Origin: Hydrogenobaculum sp.
GTDB taxonomy: Bacteria; Aquificota; Aquificia; Aquificales; Aquificaceae
Assembly: GCA_002878215.1 (NCBI GenBank)
Contig: PNJC01000024.1
Coordinates: 1 to 38,453 of the forward strand
Direction: 5' to 3'
Length of the DNA stretch: 38,453 nucleotides
Positions within the stretch are counted from its first letter, which is position 1, and each line of letters opens with the position of its first letter. The notes under the pieces are model-generated. The model had not been told where the DNA came from and made no database searches. It saw only the letters and a program-made list of their open reading frames with translations. The position numbers and the translations under genes are program-made. Below are positions 19,606 to 33,839 of the stretch, in pieces.

Positions 19606-20630
19606 GATATGATGCCACCCCCTAAGAGTGTATCGCCAAAATAAATAGCTCCTACTTGGCCTTTTGCTACTTGCGTTGCCGGTTCTTTTAAAAGTACTCT
19701 TACATCATCTTTATCTTCTTCTATATGCTTTATCGGTATAGGTTTTGAGTTATACCTGATTTGTATGTACATATTGTCTTTTTCAAAATTTTCCAGCCTA
19801 TTGTAATCCTTTAATGTTATTGCGTCTTTGAAAAGATATTCTTTTTCACCTACGTAAAGTATGTTGTTTTCAATATCTTTTTCTACTACATAAAGCGGTT
19901 TATGATAAGACACCCCCAATCCATGCCTTTGGCCTATGGTATATTTGTGTATGCCTTTGTGTTTACCTAGTTTTTTTTGAGTAGCTATATGCACTATATC
20001 TCCTTGTGTCATGTCTATAAATTGAGATAGGTAATCTTCTAAATCCATACCTTTTAAAAAACATACATCTTGAGATTCTACTTTGTTAGCCACTGGAAGG
20101 TTTATTTTTTTTGCGATGTCTCTAATTTCTTGCTTTGTCATAAGGCCCACTGGAAACATAAGATAATCAAGGCTTTGTTTAGGGACAAGCGCCATGAAGT
20201 AAGATTGGTCTTTTTCTTTAGCCCTTTTTATTTTATTGCCTTCTTTTATCACGTAGTGCCCCGTGGCTAAAAAATCTATATCGGCAGTTTGTTTTAGATA
20301 GAAGCCCAAAAACGCAGTCTTTACATCTTTATTGCATATAGCACAAGGATTTGGTGTAAGCCCAGCTTTGTAGCTTTTTATAAAATAATCTATCACTCTT
20401 TCTTTAAATAGATTTTCCCAATCAAGCGTAATGTGTGGTATACCAAGTATATCGCATACTATTCTTGCATCTTGCACGTCTTTTGGAGAGCAGCATACCC
20501 TTGCGTTTTCTGGGCATTCTTCTTTGTAAAATCGTAGTGTAACGCCTATTACATCGTGACCTTGTTCTTTTAGCAAATATGCGGCTACGCTTGAATCCAC
20601 GCCGCCACTCATACCAACAGCAATTCTCAT
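19602..20630 (-). CDS. mnmA: tRNA-specific 2-thiouridylase
   Basis: VGMSGGVDSSVAAYLLKEQGHDVIGVT; LTPNPCAICNK; GQRHGLGV. Confidence 0.95.
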   Translation of the reverse strand: MRIAVGMSGGVDSSVAAYLLKEQGHDVIGVTLRFYKEECPENARVCCSPKDVQDARIVCDILGIPHITLDWENLFKERVIDYFIKSYKAGLTPNPCAICNKDVKTAFLGFYLKQTADIDFLATGHYVIKEGNKIKRAKEKDQSYFMALVPKQSLDYLMFPVGLMTKQEIRDIAKKINLPVANKVESQDVCFLKGMDLEDYLSQFIDMTQGDIVHIATQKKLGKHKGIHKYTIGQRHGLGVSYHKPLYVVEKDIENNILYVGEKEYLFKDAITLKDYNRLENFEKDNMYIQIRYNSKPIPIKHIEEDKDDVRVLLKEPATQVAKGQVGAIYFGDTLLGGGIIS

Positions 20631-20632
20631 GT

Positions 20633-21073
20633 TTACTTGTAAAGCTTGCTCAATATGTATAAAAATTGTTCTTTTGTTTTATAACCTTGATAAACTTTAA
20701 AGTGCCCATTTGGATATACAACAGCAAAAGCTGGAGTACCAAACAATCTGAACTTTCTAATAAACTTATTTCCGCCAGATTCATCTACATTTACCGAAGA
20801 AAATATGAAATGCTTATTTATAAAATCCACTACATCGGGCTTTTGCAACACATATTGGTCAAAAAGATCGCAATACGTACAATCGTTCCCGTAAAAGTAT
20901 AAAAGCACCGGCCTATGCTCTTTTTTTGATAGCTCTTTAGCTTGGTTGTAATAATAAATATATAGCCCGTGCCATACGGTAGGGTTAGTGTTTGGTGCAT
21001 TGCTCGTGGTGCCATCGGCGAATACCATAATACTAAAAGCCAAAAACGTTAAAAAAATTCTAAAATACTTCAT
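20633..21073 (-). CDS. Periplasmic thioredoxin-fold protein
   Basis: Signal peptide; PVLLYFYGNDCTYCDLFDQ (CxxC); RLFGTPAFAVVYPNG. Confidence 0.85.
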   Translation of the reverse strand: MKYFRIFLTFLAFSIMVFADGTTSNAPNTNPTVWHGLYIYYYNQAKELSKKEHRPVLLYFYGNDCTYCDLFDQYVLQKPDVVDFINKHFIFSSVNVDESGGNKFIRKFRLFGTPAFAVVYPNGHFKVYQGYKTKEQFLYILSKLYK

Positions 21074-21810
21074 GTATATATGATAGCAGTTAAAAAGTAA
21101 TCAAGTATAAGAATTAACATAGAAGATATTACAACCGATGATGTGGTAGCCCTACCAACACCCTGATTGCCACCGCTCGTCTTGAAACCAAAATAGTTGC
21201 TAACTGTGGCAATCACTATACCATATGCAAAAGCTTTATACAACCCCCCGTATATATCGTAAAAATCTACAATTTCCTTTGTTTTATCCCAATACATATG
21301 TCCGTTTATATGGAATATTAAGGTGCTTACGAGGTATCCGCCAATTATTCCAGAGATATCTGATAATATTGTAAGAAGAGGTAAATCAATCATGCAAGCA
21401 AAAAGTATCGGGCTTGTAATATATGCGTAAGGGTTTATAGCCAGCGTTTCAAGGGCGTCTATTTGTTCGGTAACCTTCATAGTACCTATAGAAGCTGTAA
21501 TGGCAGAACCAACCCTTGCCACCACCATCAAGGATGTAAGCACTGGTCCAAGCTCCCTACCCATTGAAAGAGCTACCAAAGCCCCAATTAGATACTCTGA
21601 GTTAAACTCATGAAGGGTAGAATACGTTTGCAAAGCCAAAACCCCGCCCGTAAATAGCGATGTGATAACCACTACCGGCACAGTATCAGCGCCTATGTAA
21701 ATTACCCTATCTACAAAGTGTCTTAACTTTGGCCTGTCTTTAAAGATGTGCAAAAGCGCTGTTAGAAAAATATAGAAAGCCTCTCCTAAGGCATTTATAA
21801 ACTCTATCAT
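21070..21810 (-). CDS. MlaE-family ABC transporter permease
   Basis: FTGGVLALQTY, MGRELGPVLTSLMVVARVGSAITASIGTMKVTEQIDALETLAINPYAYI. Confidence 0.9.
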   Translation of the reverse strand: MIEFINALGEAFYIFLTALLHIFKDRPKLRHFVDRVIYIGADTVPVVVITSLFTGGVLALQTYSTLHEFNSEYLIGALVALSMGRELGPVLTSLMVVARVGSAITASIGTMKVTEQIDALETLAINPYAYITSPILFACMIDLPLLTILSDISGIIGGYLVSTLIFHINGHMYWDKTKEIVDFYDIYGGLYKAFAYGIVIATVSNYFGFKTSGGNQGVGRATTSSVVISSMLILILDYFLTAIIYT

Positions 21811-22706
21811 TACTTTTTCTCCACCTTGTTTATTATAAAGTAAACTATACCTATAAAAAGCATCAATATACCAAGTATTAAAAGCTCAATACTTTTCTTT
21901 GGATATAAAGATATTATAAGTATTTTTCTTATAATGGCAGCTAAAGCTATGCCTGCAAACACCTTAAGGGATAGAGAAGCCCCTTTTAAATGCTTTATTT
22001 CTTCGTTTAAAAGCTCGGATATCGCATACAAAATAAGCGTAGAACCAAGTATCTCGAGGGCGGTAGACTCTGGTGACACTCTACCAAGCACCAAATTTAC
22101 CAATTCGTACAGTATCCATCCACCACCCACTATAGCTAAAAAGCTCATTATGGTAACGATAAAAAGGTCTATTGACCTTGAAACTCCTTGAATGGCTTCT
22201 ATGAATATTTTTTGGATTTTGGAAGTACCTAAATATGTTTTAAATTCTTCTTCTCTATAAGCCTCTGTGATAACATCAAGGTTTATATCAAGGATTTTAT
22301 CGATGGATTTTAAAATCTTTATCTTTTCGTCTGCATCGGCTGTTTTTTCTATGACTAGTGTTTCTATAAACTCTCTAACAAAATTCATTGAAGAGTTTAA
22401 ATAATGAGGTGGTAAGCCTATCTGAACGTGTCTCATACCTATGCGCTGAGCTTTTGAAATATAAATATGGTCAATGTTTCCTTCAAAAAGCCCCAAAAAC
22501 CAAGCTTGTAAGTGGGCTTTGTGCCTTTCTTTTATTTTTTCATCTTTTAAATACCTGTCCTTGTCTTCAAATATATTAAAATACTCATAAAGCTTGTTTA
22601 CAAAATCATCCTTATGTTTAATCGCTATATCCTTCATCTCTTTAAGGTGTCTCTCATCTTCTTCATTCCAACTATAATGCTTTTTAATCTCTTCTATGCT
22701 TCTCAT
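21810..22706 (-). CDS. Membrane-anchored protoglobin-domain protein with PsiE-like C-terminal domain
   Basis: N-term globin-coupled-sensor globin (IGMRHVQIGLPPHYLN proximal His); C-term several TM helices incl. ALAAIIRKILIISL. Confidence 0.75.
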   Translation of the reverse strand: MRSIEEIKKHYSWNEEDERHLKEMKDIAIKHKDDFVNKLYEYFNIFEDKDRYLKDEKIKERHKAHLQAWFLGLFEGNIDHIYISKAQRIGMRHVQIGLPPHYLNSSMNFVREFIETLVIEKTADADEKIKILKSIDKILDINLDVITEAYREEEFKTYLGTSKIQKIFIEAIQGVSRSIDLFIVTIMSFLAIVGGGWILYELVNLVLGRVSPESTALEILGSTLILYAISELLNEEIKHLKGASLSLKVFAGIALAAIIRKILIISLYPKKSIELLILGILMLFIGIVYFIINKVEKK

Positions 22707-22741
22707 TGATAGCTAATATTATATGCTAAAATAAAAATCTT

Positions 22742-23623
22742 ATGCATAGGTCTATAGATAAAAAAGCTTTTATTTTGTTGATAGTGCTATCTTTTATATG
22801 GGGTTACAACTGGGTTTTGATGAAGCAGGCTATACAGTATATGCCAGAGCTTTATTTTGCCTTTTTTAGGACTATATTTGGTGCTTTTTTGCTTTTTGGT
22901 ATCTTGGCTTTTAACAAGAAAAGCTTAAAAATAACACATTTTAAATATGTGAGCATACTGGGGTTTTTACAAACTACAGGTTTTGTAGGACTTACCATAT
23001 TGGCCCTTAAATTTGCAAAAGCTGGTAAAACAGCAATATTAGTTTATTCTATGCCTTTCTGGCTTGTGTTGTTTTCTTGGAAGATTTTAAAAGAGATACC
23101 GGATAGAAAGGAAATAATTAGCAACGTTGTAGCTTTTCTGGGGCTTTTTCTTGTGTTAGAACCTTGGGATATGATAGGTAACAAGGGATTTTTGGGCGAT
23201 GCTCTCGCTATCTTAAGCGGTATATCTTGGGCTTTTGCAGTAATATGGCAGAAAAAACACCGCAACTTAAATGCCGATATAATCTCGTTAAACGCATGGC
23301 AGATGTTTATAGGAAGTATAGGTATTTTGATATGCGCTTTAATGTTTGAGAGATTTTATATAAGGTTTTCTTATTTTCTTTTGTTTGCTATATTCTACAA
23401 TGCAGTTTTGGCAAACGCTTTAGCATGGGTTATATGGAGTTATGCAATAAAAAGACTACCTTCTGGTTTTATGGGACTTACGATGCTTACTACACCTGTA
23501 ATAGGTATGATTTCTTCTATGATTATTCTAAAAGAGCGTATGGATATTTACGAAATAATTGGGTCTTCTCTTATTGTTTTAGGTCTTTTAATAAACACCT
23601 TAGACCATATAAGAAAAGCTTAA
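22742..23623 (+). CDS. EamA/DMT-family transporter
   Basis: Ten-TM pattern; LLIVLSFIWGYNWVLMKQAIQYMPELYFAFFRT; second repeat ILSGISWAFAVIWQKK. Confidence 0.9.
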   Translation: MHRSIDKKAFILLIVLSFIWGYNWVLMKQAIQYMPELYFAFFRTIFGAFLLFGILAFNKKSLKITHFKYVSILGFLQTTGFVGLTILALKFAKAGKTAILVYSMPFWLVLFSWKILKEIPDRKEIISNVVAFLGLFLVLEPWDMIGNKGFLGDALAILSGISWAFAVIWQKKHRNLNADIISLNAWQMFIGSIGILICALMFERFYIRFSYFLLFAIFYNAVLANALAWVIWSYAIKRLPSGFMGLTMLTTPVIGMISSMIILKERMDIYEIIGSSLIVLGLLINTLDHIRKA

Positions 23624-23625
23624 AA

Positions 23626-24597
23626 TTAGCGCTGCTTTTTCTCCCATTCCCAAGCGGTTTTTACTATGAAGTAAGGATCGTCGTATTTTGGTTTCCAGCC
23701 AAGTTTATTCTTTATCTTATCAACATTTGCAATAAGAACAGGTGGGTCTCCTGGTCTTCTATCGTAATTATATACTGGAAAATCAACACCTGTTACATCT
23801 TTTACTATATCAACCACCTCTTTTACACTTAAACCTCTTCCGTAGCCGCAGTTAAAAATATCTGAATCAGCGCCTTCTTCAAGGTATTTCATAGCCTCAA
23901 AATGAGCATCTACTAAGTCTGATACATGTATATAATCTCTTATGCAAGTGCCATCTTTCGTGTTGTAATCAGTGCCGTATATGCCAAAATCTTTTATCTC
24001 ACCTTTTGCGGCTTTTAAGGCTCTTAAAATAAGATGCGTTGGTTTTTTAGAAATTTGCCCAAGCTCTCCTTCTGGATCTGCTCCAGCTACGTTAAAATAC
24101 CTAATGGCCACATACTTTAAATCGCTTACTTTTGACACATCTTCTAAGGCTTTTTCAAAGTTTGCCTTAGATTGACCGTAAGGGTTTATTGGTTCTATTG
24201 AATCTGTTTCTTTTACAGGTTTATCGGATTTTATACCGTAAACAGCTGCTGTTGATGAAAATATAAAGTTTTTTACTCCAGATTTTACAGCGTATTCTAA
24301 AAGCTTTAAACTGTTGCAAAAATTGTTTTCATAATACTTTATAGGTTGTTGTACAGATTCTTCAACAGCTATGTATGCTGCAAAATGTATTATCGCATCT
24401 GGTTTAAACTCTAATAGCGCCTCTAAGGTTTCTTTGCTTTGTATATCAGCTTGTAAAAACTTACCACCTTTTACAAATTCTCTATGACCTGTAGATAAAT
24501 TATCTATCACAAGGACATCGTAGCCTCTTTTTAGGGCTTCTTTTAGCATGTGAGAGCCTATGTACCCAGCCCCACCGGTTATAACGATTTTTTTCAT
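23626..24597 (-). CDS. galE: UDP-glucose 4-epimerase
   Basis: VITGGAGYIGSHM, YGQSKANFEKAL, CIRDYIHVSDL, RRPGDPP. Confidence 0.92.
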   Translation of the reverse strand: MKKIVITGGAGYIGSHMLKEALKRGYDVLVIDNLSTGHREFVKGGKFLQADIQSKETLEALLEFKPDAIIHFAAYIAVEESVQQPIKYYENNFCNSLKLLEYAVKSGVKNFIFSSTAAVYGIKSDKPVKETDSIEPINPYGQSKANFEKALEDVSKVSDLKYVAIRYFNVAGADPEGELGQISKKPTHLILRALKAAKGEIKDFGIYGTDYNTKDGTCIRDYIHVSDLVDAHFEAMKYLEEGADSDIFNCGYGRGLSVKEVVDIVKDVTGVDFPVYNYDRRPGDPPVLIANVDKIKNKLGWKPKYDDPYFIVKTAWEWEKKQR

Positions 24598-25044
24598 TTA
24601 CAAACACTCTTCTTCAAAAGATGCTATAATTCTTAGTCTTCTTTCGTGCCTTCCACCTTCAAAGTGTGCGTCAAACCAAGCGTCCACTATTGATTTTGCC
24701 AACTCAATCCCTATTACTCTAGCACCTAAACATAAAATGTTTGCGTTGTTATCTCTTACGCTCATCCTTGCCATATATTCGTTTAGGCAAAGAGCAGCTC
24801 TTATACCCTTTATCTTGTTGGCGCTTATGGACATTCCAAGACCGCTTCCACATATTAATATGCCTCTGTCGGCTTTTTGGTTTTTGATATGAAGAGCCAC
24901 TTCTTTGGCATATATAGGGTAATCTGTGGATTCTTTTGAATGTGTACCGCAATCTATTAGCTCATGACCTTTTGATATTATATGTTCTTTTAAAGCTTCT
25001 TTTAAATCAAAACCAGCGTGGTCTGAACCTATGGCTATTCTCAT
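24598..25044 (-). CDS. rpiB: Ribose-5-phosphate isomerase B
   Basis: [44 protein letters not shown]; start trimmed, ATGA overlap with gatB. Confidence 0.94.
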   Translation of the reverse strand: MRIAIGSDHAGFDLKEALKEHIISKGHELIDCGTHSKESTDYPIYAKEVALHIKNQKADRGILICGSGLGMSISANKIKGIRAALCLNEYMARMSVRDNNANILCLGARVIGIELAKSIVDAWFDAHFEGGRHERRLRIIASFEEECL

Positions 25045-26441
25045 AAACACTCTCTTATAAGCTTATTTACAAGTTTTGGGTTAGCTTTACCTTTGGTAAG
25101 CTTCATAACCTCTCCCACCAAAAATCCTATTAGTTTTTCTTCGCCGTTTTTTAGCCTTTCTCTTTCTTGCGGGAATTTTTCTAATACGCTTATTACCACA
25201 GCTTTTATCTCATCTTCGTTTGATATCTGCTTTAAGCCCCTTTCTTCTATGATAACATCTGGGTCTTTTTTGCTTGTTAGCATATCTTTTATAACTTCTT
25301 TTGCTATTTTTGTGGATATCACATCTTTTTTGATGAGTTCTACAAGCTTTGCAAGATGCTCTGGTGCTATTGGTATTTCTTCCATCTGGTTTTCATTCAT
25401 AAACCCAAGCACATCGTTTAAAAGCCAATTGCTAAGGGCTTTGTACTCTTTAGTGTATTTTGTGGCTTCTTGGAAAAAGTCTCCTAACTCTTTTAGATTT
25501 GTAAGCACAGATGCTTCATACCTACTAAGACCGTAATCTTTCATCAACCTTTCTATACGCTCGTCTGGTAGCTCTGGCATATTGTTTTTTATATTTTCTA
25601 AAAGCTCTTTACTTATGATAAGAGGAAGCAAATCAGGGTCTTTAAAATATCTGTAATCTTCTGCCTCTTCTTTAGTCCTCATTACAAATGTCTTACCGCT
25701 TTGAGGATCAAAACCCCTTGTTTCTTGTTCTACGGATTTTCCTTCTAAGAGTATAGCCTTTTGACGCTCTATCTCGTACTCTATAGCTTTTTGTACAAAT
25801 TTAAAAGAGTTTACGTTTTTTACTTCTACTCTAGTACCAAGCTCTTGAGAACCTTTCGGCCTTAGAGATACATTCACATCGCATCTTAACTGGCCTTTTT
25901 CCATATCTGCTTTTGAAACACCAGCGTATCTTACTATAGCCCTTAGTTTTTCTAAAAACTCTTTGGCTTCTTCTGTGGAGTTTATATCTGGTTCTGTAAC
26001 TATTTCCATAAGAGGGGTACCGGCTCTATTGAGATCCACCAAAGAGCTATCTTCGTAGTGGTTGTTTTTACCGGCATCTTCTTCTAAATGTAGTCTTCTT
26101 ATTCTTACTTTTTTATGTTCTAAAAGCACAAAACCGTGCTCAGCTAAAGGTTTTTCGTATTGAGATATTTGATAACCTTTTGGTAAATCTGGGTAAAAAT
26201 AGTGTTTTCTTGCCATTATCGATGTTAGATTTATATTGCAATTTAACGCTAAAGATGTTCTAATGCCATATTCTACTGCTTTCTTGTTGATAACTGGAAG
26301 GCTTCCTGGCAATGCCATGCATACTGGGCATACGTTTGTATTGGGGGGAGCATCGTACTCTATCTTACAAGAGCAAAACATCTTTGTTTTTGTATCCATA
26401 TGAACATGCACTTCCAAACCTATAACCGGCTCAAATTCCAT
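25041..26441 (-). CDS. gatB: Aspartyl/glutamyl-tRNA amidotransferase subunit B
   Basis: [38 protein letters not shown]; start trimmed from 26462. Confidence 0.95.
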   Translation of the reverse strand: MEFEPVIGLEVHVHMDTKTKMFCSCKIEYDAPPNTNVCPVCMALPGSLPVINKKAVEYGIRTSLALNCNINLTSIMARKHYFYPDLPKGYQISQYEKPLAEHGFVLLEHKKVRIRRLHLEEDAGKNNHYEDSSLVDLNRAGTPLMEIVTEPDINSTEEAKEFLEKLRAIVRYAGVSKADMEKGQLRCDVNVSLRPKGSQELGTRVEVKNVNSFKFVQKAIEYEIERQKAILLEGKSVEQETRGFDPQSGKTFVMRTKEEAEDYRYFKDPDLLPLIISKELLENIKNNMPELPDERIERLMKDYGLSRYEASVLTNLKELGDFFQEATKYTKEYKALSNWLLNDVLGFMNENQMEEIPIAPEHLAKLVELIKKDVISTKIAKEVIKDMLTSKKDPDVIIEERGLKQISNEDEIKAVVISVLEKFPQERERLKNGEEKLIGFLVGEVMKLTKGKANPKLVNKLIRECL

Positions 26442-26489
26442 AGCACTTCCATTATAGCACAAAGTTTAGGTTTAACGCTTTTAGTATGA

Positions 26490-26495
26490 TAAAAT
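26490..26495 (+). promoter_or_regulatory. -10-like TAAAAT 6 nt before gyrA-like ATG (predicted leaderless)
   Basis: gaTAAAATtttattATGgaa. Confidence 0.5.
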
Positions 26496-26501
26496 TTTAT
26501 T

Positions 26502-30635
<4,134 letters not shown>

Positions 30636-30639
<4 letters not shown>

Positions 30640-31607
30640 AGGAAAAGTTTAGGGGCATTGTTCTTGGATCTGCAATAGGAGACGCTATAGGAAAATCTTT
30701 TGAAGATTTGGATATTTACCAAGTGGAAGAGTTTTACAGGGATTTACCTATAACAAGCTTTGTGGAACCGCATCCTAGCTCTCCGGCATTTTTTCAAAGA
30801 CCAAACGAACCTTCAGATGAAACCACTGTATCAAGGCTTTTAATAGAATCTATATTGGAATCTAACAAGCTTGATATCTATAACTATTTTGATAAGCTTA
30901 GAGTTTGGGCTTTTGATGAATCAGCTCATAGGTACCCGGATCCATTCATACTAAAAGCCATATACAATTTATCAAACAACGTAACGGAAGGTTTTAAATT
31001 CTCTTCGATAGAAGGTATACTGAGGGTTATAGCCACTTCCATGCTTCACTTTGAAAACGAAACCGTATCGGAAGAAGCGGCTAAGTTAGTTACAATGCTT
31101 ACTCATAGAAGTGATGAAGCTTTGGACGGCGCTATTTTGTTTAATCGCTTTTTGGTAAAATCTATAAAAAACGATGAATCTTTAGAGACTTTAGAAAATA
31201 GAATAGAACTTTTAAAGGAGTTAAAATCTTATGTCAAAAGCTTTTATACAGAAAAAATGTTAGATACGTTGATAGATGCTCTAGAGGAAGGATATTCCAA
31301 AGAAAAAGCTATTGTAAGCATAGGTAATGGTAATTTTGTGTTGGAGAGTTTAGGGTTGTCTTTGTATTACTTTTTAACAGAAGGCATCGAGTATCCGTTT
31401 GATGCTTTTGTTAACGCTGTAAACTCTTATTGGGAGTTTGGCGGTGATACAGACGCTATAGGTTTTATTACAGGGGCTTTGTTGGGTGCTTATCATGGGT
31501 ATGAGTTCTTACCAGAGGATTTGATACAAAATTTAGAAAACCATCAGCACTATATATATTTAGCAGATAACCTTTACGAGCTTAGTAAAAAATTACATGT
31601 AAAATAG
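30636..31607 (+). CDS. ADP-ribosylglycohydrolase family protein
   Basis: [48 protein letters not shown]. Confidence 0.85.
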
Positions 31608-31609
31608 GT

Positions 31610-31615
31610 TAAAAT
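31610..31615 (+). promoter_or_regulatory. -10-like TAAAAT 6 nt before mreB ATG (predicted leaderless)
   Basis: ggtTAAAATattagtATGttt. Confidence 0.45.
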
Positions 31616-31621
31616 ATTAGT

Positions 31622-32632
31622 ATGTTTGGATTCATGAATAGTGCAATAGGCATTGATTTAGGTACGGCTAACAGTTTGGTATTCATTCCAGGACGAGGCA
31701 TTGTATTGGAAGAACCTTCTATAGTAGCTATAGACTCAAGAAAGCATAAAGTTTTGGCAGTGGGAACAGAAGCCAAGGAGATGCTTGGTAAAACTCCTGA
31801 TTATATAAAAGCTGTAAGACCTCTAAAAGATGGTGTTATTACAGACTTTGAAATCACCCAGGTTATGATATCTCATTTTATCAAGAAAACCTTAGGTAAA
31901 GGTATATTAAAACCTAAGCCAAGAGTTGTAGTAGGTGTGCCTTCAGGTGTAACACCAGTAGAAGAAAGAGCGGTTATAGATGCTGCAAAGTCAGCTGGAG
32001 CAAGGGAAGTGTATCTCATAGCAGAGCCAATGGCGGCTGCTATAGGGGCAGATTTACCAATTTCTGAGCCCATAGGTAATATGGTGGTTGACATAGGTGG
32101 AGGGACTACAGATGTAGCCGTTATATCTTTGTCGGGTATCGTTATATCTCATTCTCTTAAGATAGCTGGCGACGAGATGAACGAAGCTATCATCGAATAT
32201 ATAAAAAGAAAGTTTAGTATGCTTATAGGCGAGCAAACCGCCGAAAAAATAAAGTTAGATCTTGGTTCTGCCGTAATACCAACGGAGAAGAGGGAGATGG
32301 AGGTAAGAGGAAGAGATGCAACGGGGCTTCCAAGGTCTATAGTTGTTGATTCTACGCAAATATACGAAGCTTTGGAAGATACGTTAAATGCCATAGTGAG
32401 TGCCGTTAGAACTACTTTAGAAAAAACGCCACCGGAATTGGCTGCCGATATAGTGGAAAGAGGTATTGTGCTAACGGGTGGAGGGTCTTTGCTTAAAAAT
32501 TTGCATCATAAATTAACTCAAGACCTTGGTATAAAAACATACTACTGTGAAGATCCATTAAGAGCTGTGGCAAGAGGTGTTGGTAAAGTCGTGGACGATA
32601 TAGATCTATTGAAGAAAGTATCCTTTACATGA
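31622..32632 (+). CDS. mreB: Rod shape-determining protein MreB
   Basis: IGIDLGTANSLVFIPGRGIVLEEPSIVAID; GGGTTDVAVISL. Confidence 0.96.
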   Translation: MFGFMNSAIGIDLGTANSLVFIPGRGIVLEEPSIVAIDSRKHKVLAVGTEAKEMLGKTPDYIKAVRPLKDGVITDFEITQVMISHFIKKTLGKGILKPKPRVVVGVPSGVTPVEERAVIDAAKSAGAREVYLIAEPMAAAIGADLPISEPIGNMVVDIGGGTTDVAVISLSGIVISHSLKIAGDEMNEAIIEYIKRKFSMLIGEQTAEKIKLDLGSAVIPTEKREMEVRGRDATGLPRSIVVDSTQIYEALEDTLNAIVSAVRTTLEKTPPELAADIVERGIVLTGGGSLLKNLHHKLTQDLGIKTYYCEDPLRAVARGVGKVVDDIDLLKKVSFT

Positions 32633-33402
32633 GGCTTGGTTTTTTATATATTTTTTTGCTTTTTTTGTCTTTCATTTTTATTTTTTTTCCAAGTACGGCT
32701 TATTTGGTAAGCTACAATCCTTTTAATTATATAACTAACTATAGACTTTCTTCTTACGCTTTTATTAGCAATATGTTTAGATTGTATTTTGATTTGGTTG
32801 ATGTTAGAAAAGAAAACGCTATCCTAAGGAAAAAGCTAAATTATTATAAAACCTTTAGCTATGAGCTTCAGAAATGTCAAAATGAAGCTAGACAGCTCTA
32901 TTATATATCAAATAGTTTGGCTTTCATAAACAAACAATCAAACCCAAATGTGTACATTTCAAGAGTTGTTGGTTATGATACGTCTGGAAAGAAAAGCTTC
33001 TTGGAAATACAAAACAACGGCAAAATAAAAGAAGGAGATATAGTATCATCCAACGGATATTTTGTCGGTGTAGTTTATAAAGTCTATAAAGATGTGGCTT
33101 ATGTTATGACGGTTTATAACAAAATGTTTAATACGATAGTTTATGATTATAGGACTGGTGATACTTATATTTATAAAGGTGGTTACCCTGATGGTAGCAT
33201 AATAAACGCTACTTCTAGCGACGATATAAGGGTAGGAGATTTAATTTATTTTAGAAGCTTAAAAAACCAAGATATACCGTATTTATTGGTGGGCAAAGTT
33301 TTAGAGGTTAATAGATCGAAAAATTTATTTTTTTTAAACGTTAAACTAAGACCTATGGCCAATCCCAATATATATGATTTTGTGGTGGTATTAAATAGAT
33401 GA
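32629..33402 (+). CDS. mreC: Rod shape-determining protein MreC
   Basis: N-term TM, coiled coil, VVGYDTSGKKSFLEIQNNGKIKEGDIVSSNGYFVGVVYKV; position in mre operon. Confidence 0.9.
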   Translation: MRLGFLYIFLLFLSFIFIFFPSTAYLVSYNPFNYITNYRLSSYAFISNMFRLYFDLVDVRKENAILRKKLNYYKTFSYELQKCQNEARQLYYISNSLAFINKQSNPNVYISRVVGYDTSGKKSFLEIQNNGKIKEGDIVSSNGYFVGVVYKVYKDVAYVMTVYNKMFNTIVYDYRTGDTYIYKGGYPDGSIINATSSDDIRVGDLIYFRSLKNQDIPYLLVGKVLEVNRSKNLFFLNVKLRPMANPNIYDFVVVLNR

Positions 33403-33839
33403 ATGGTAAACGTTTTGCTGTTTGGTTTTTTGTACTTTTTATACTGGAATTCTTTTTTTTAGAAGGAAACGGCGTGTATCCATTTCCAGAAGCATTTTTA
33501 CCTTTGATATTTTTAAATTTAGAAAATAAGTATATTCCGCTTTGGTCATTTTTAATGGGTATTTTAATGGACCTCAGCGTAAACACGTTGGGAGTTTTTA
33601 CTTTCAGCTATACGCTTTATAGTATAATAATAAGACTTTTGCTTAGCTATACTTTAGAAACCAATTTTTTAAAAGTGCCCATGTTTTTTATTTTTGATCT
33701 GCTTGTAAAGCTAACAAACGTTGGTATTATTTATATAAAGTATGGTCATGTTGATTTTGGATTTTTAGGGTTTTTCATGTCAATTTTTATAGATTGTATA
33801 ATATTTTTTGTGTTAGACAGGTTTTATAAAAATGTATGA
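33399..33839 (+). CDS. mreD: Rod shape-determining protein MreD
   Basis: Polytopic membrane protein between mreC and PBP2, ATGA overlaps on both sides. Confidence 0.85.
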   Translation: MNGKRFAVWFFVLFILEFFFLEGNGVYPFPEAFLPLIFLNLENKYIPLWSFLMGILMDLSVNTLGVFTFSYTLYSIIIRLLLSYTLETNFLKVPMFFIFDLLVKLTNVGIIYIKYGHVDFGFLGFFMSIFIDCIIFFVLDRFYKNV

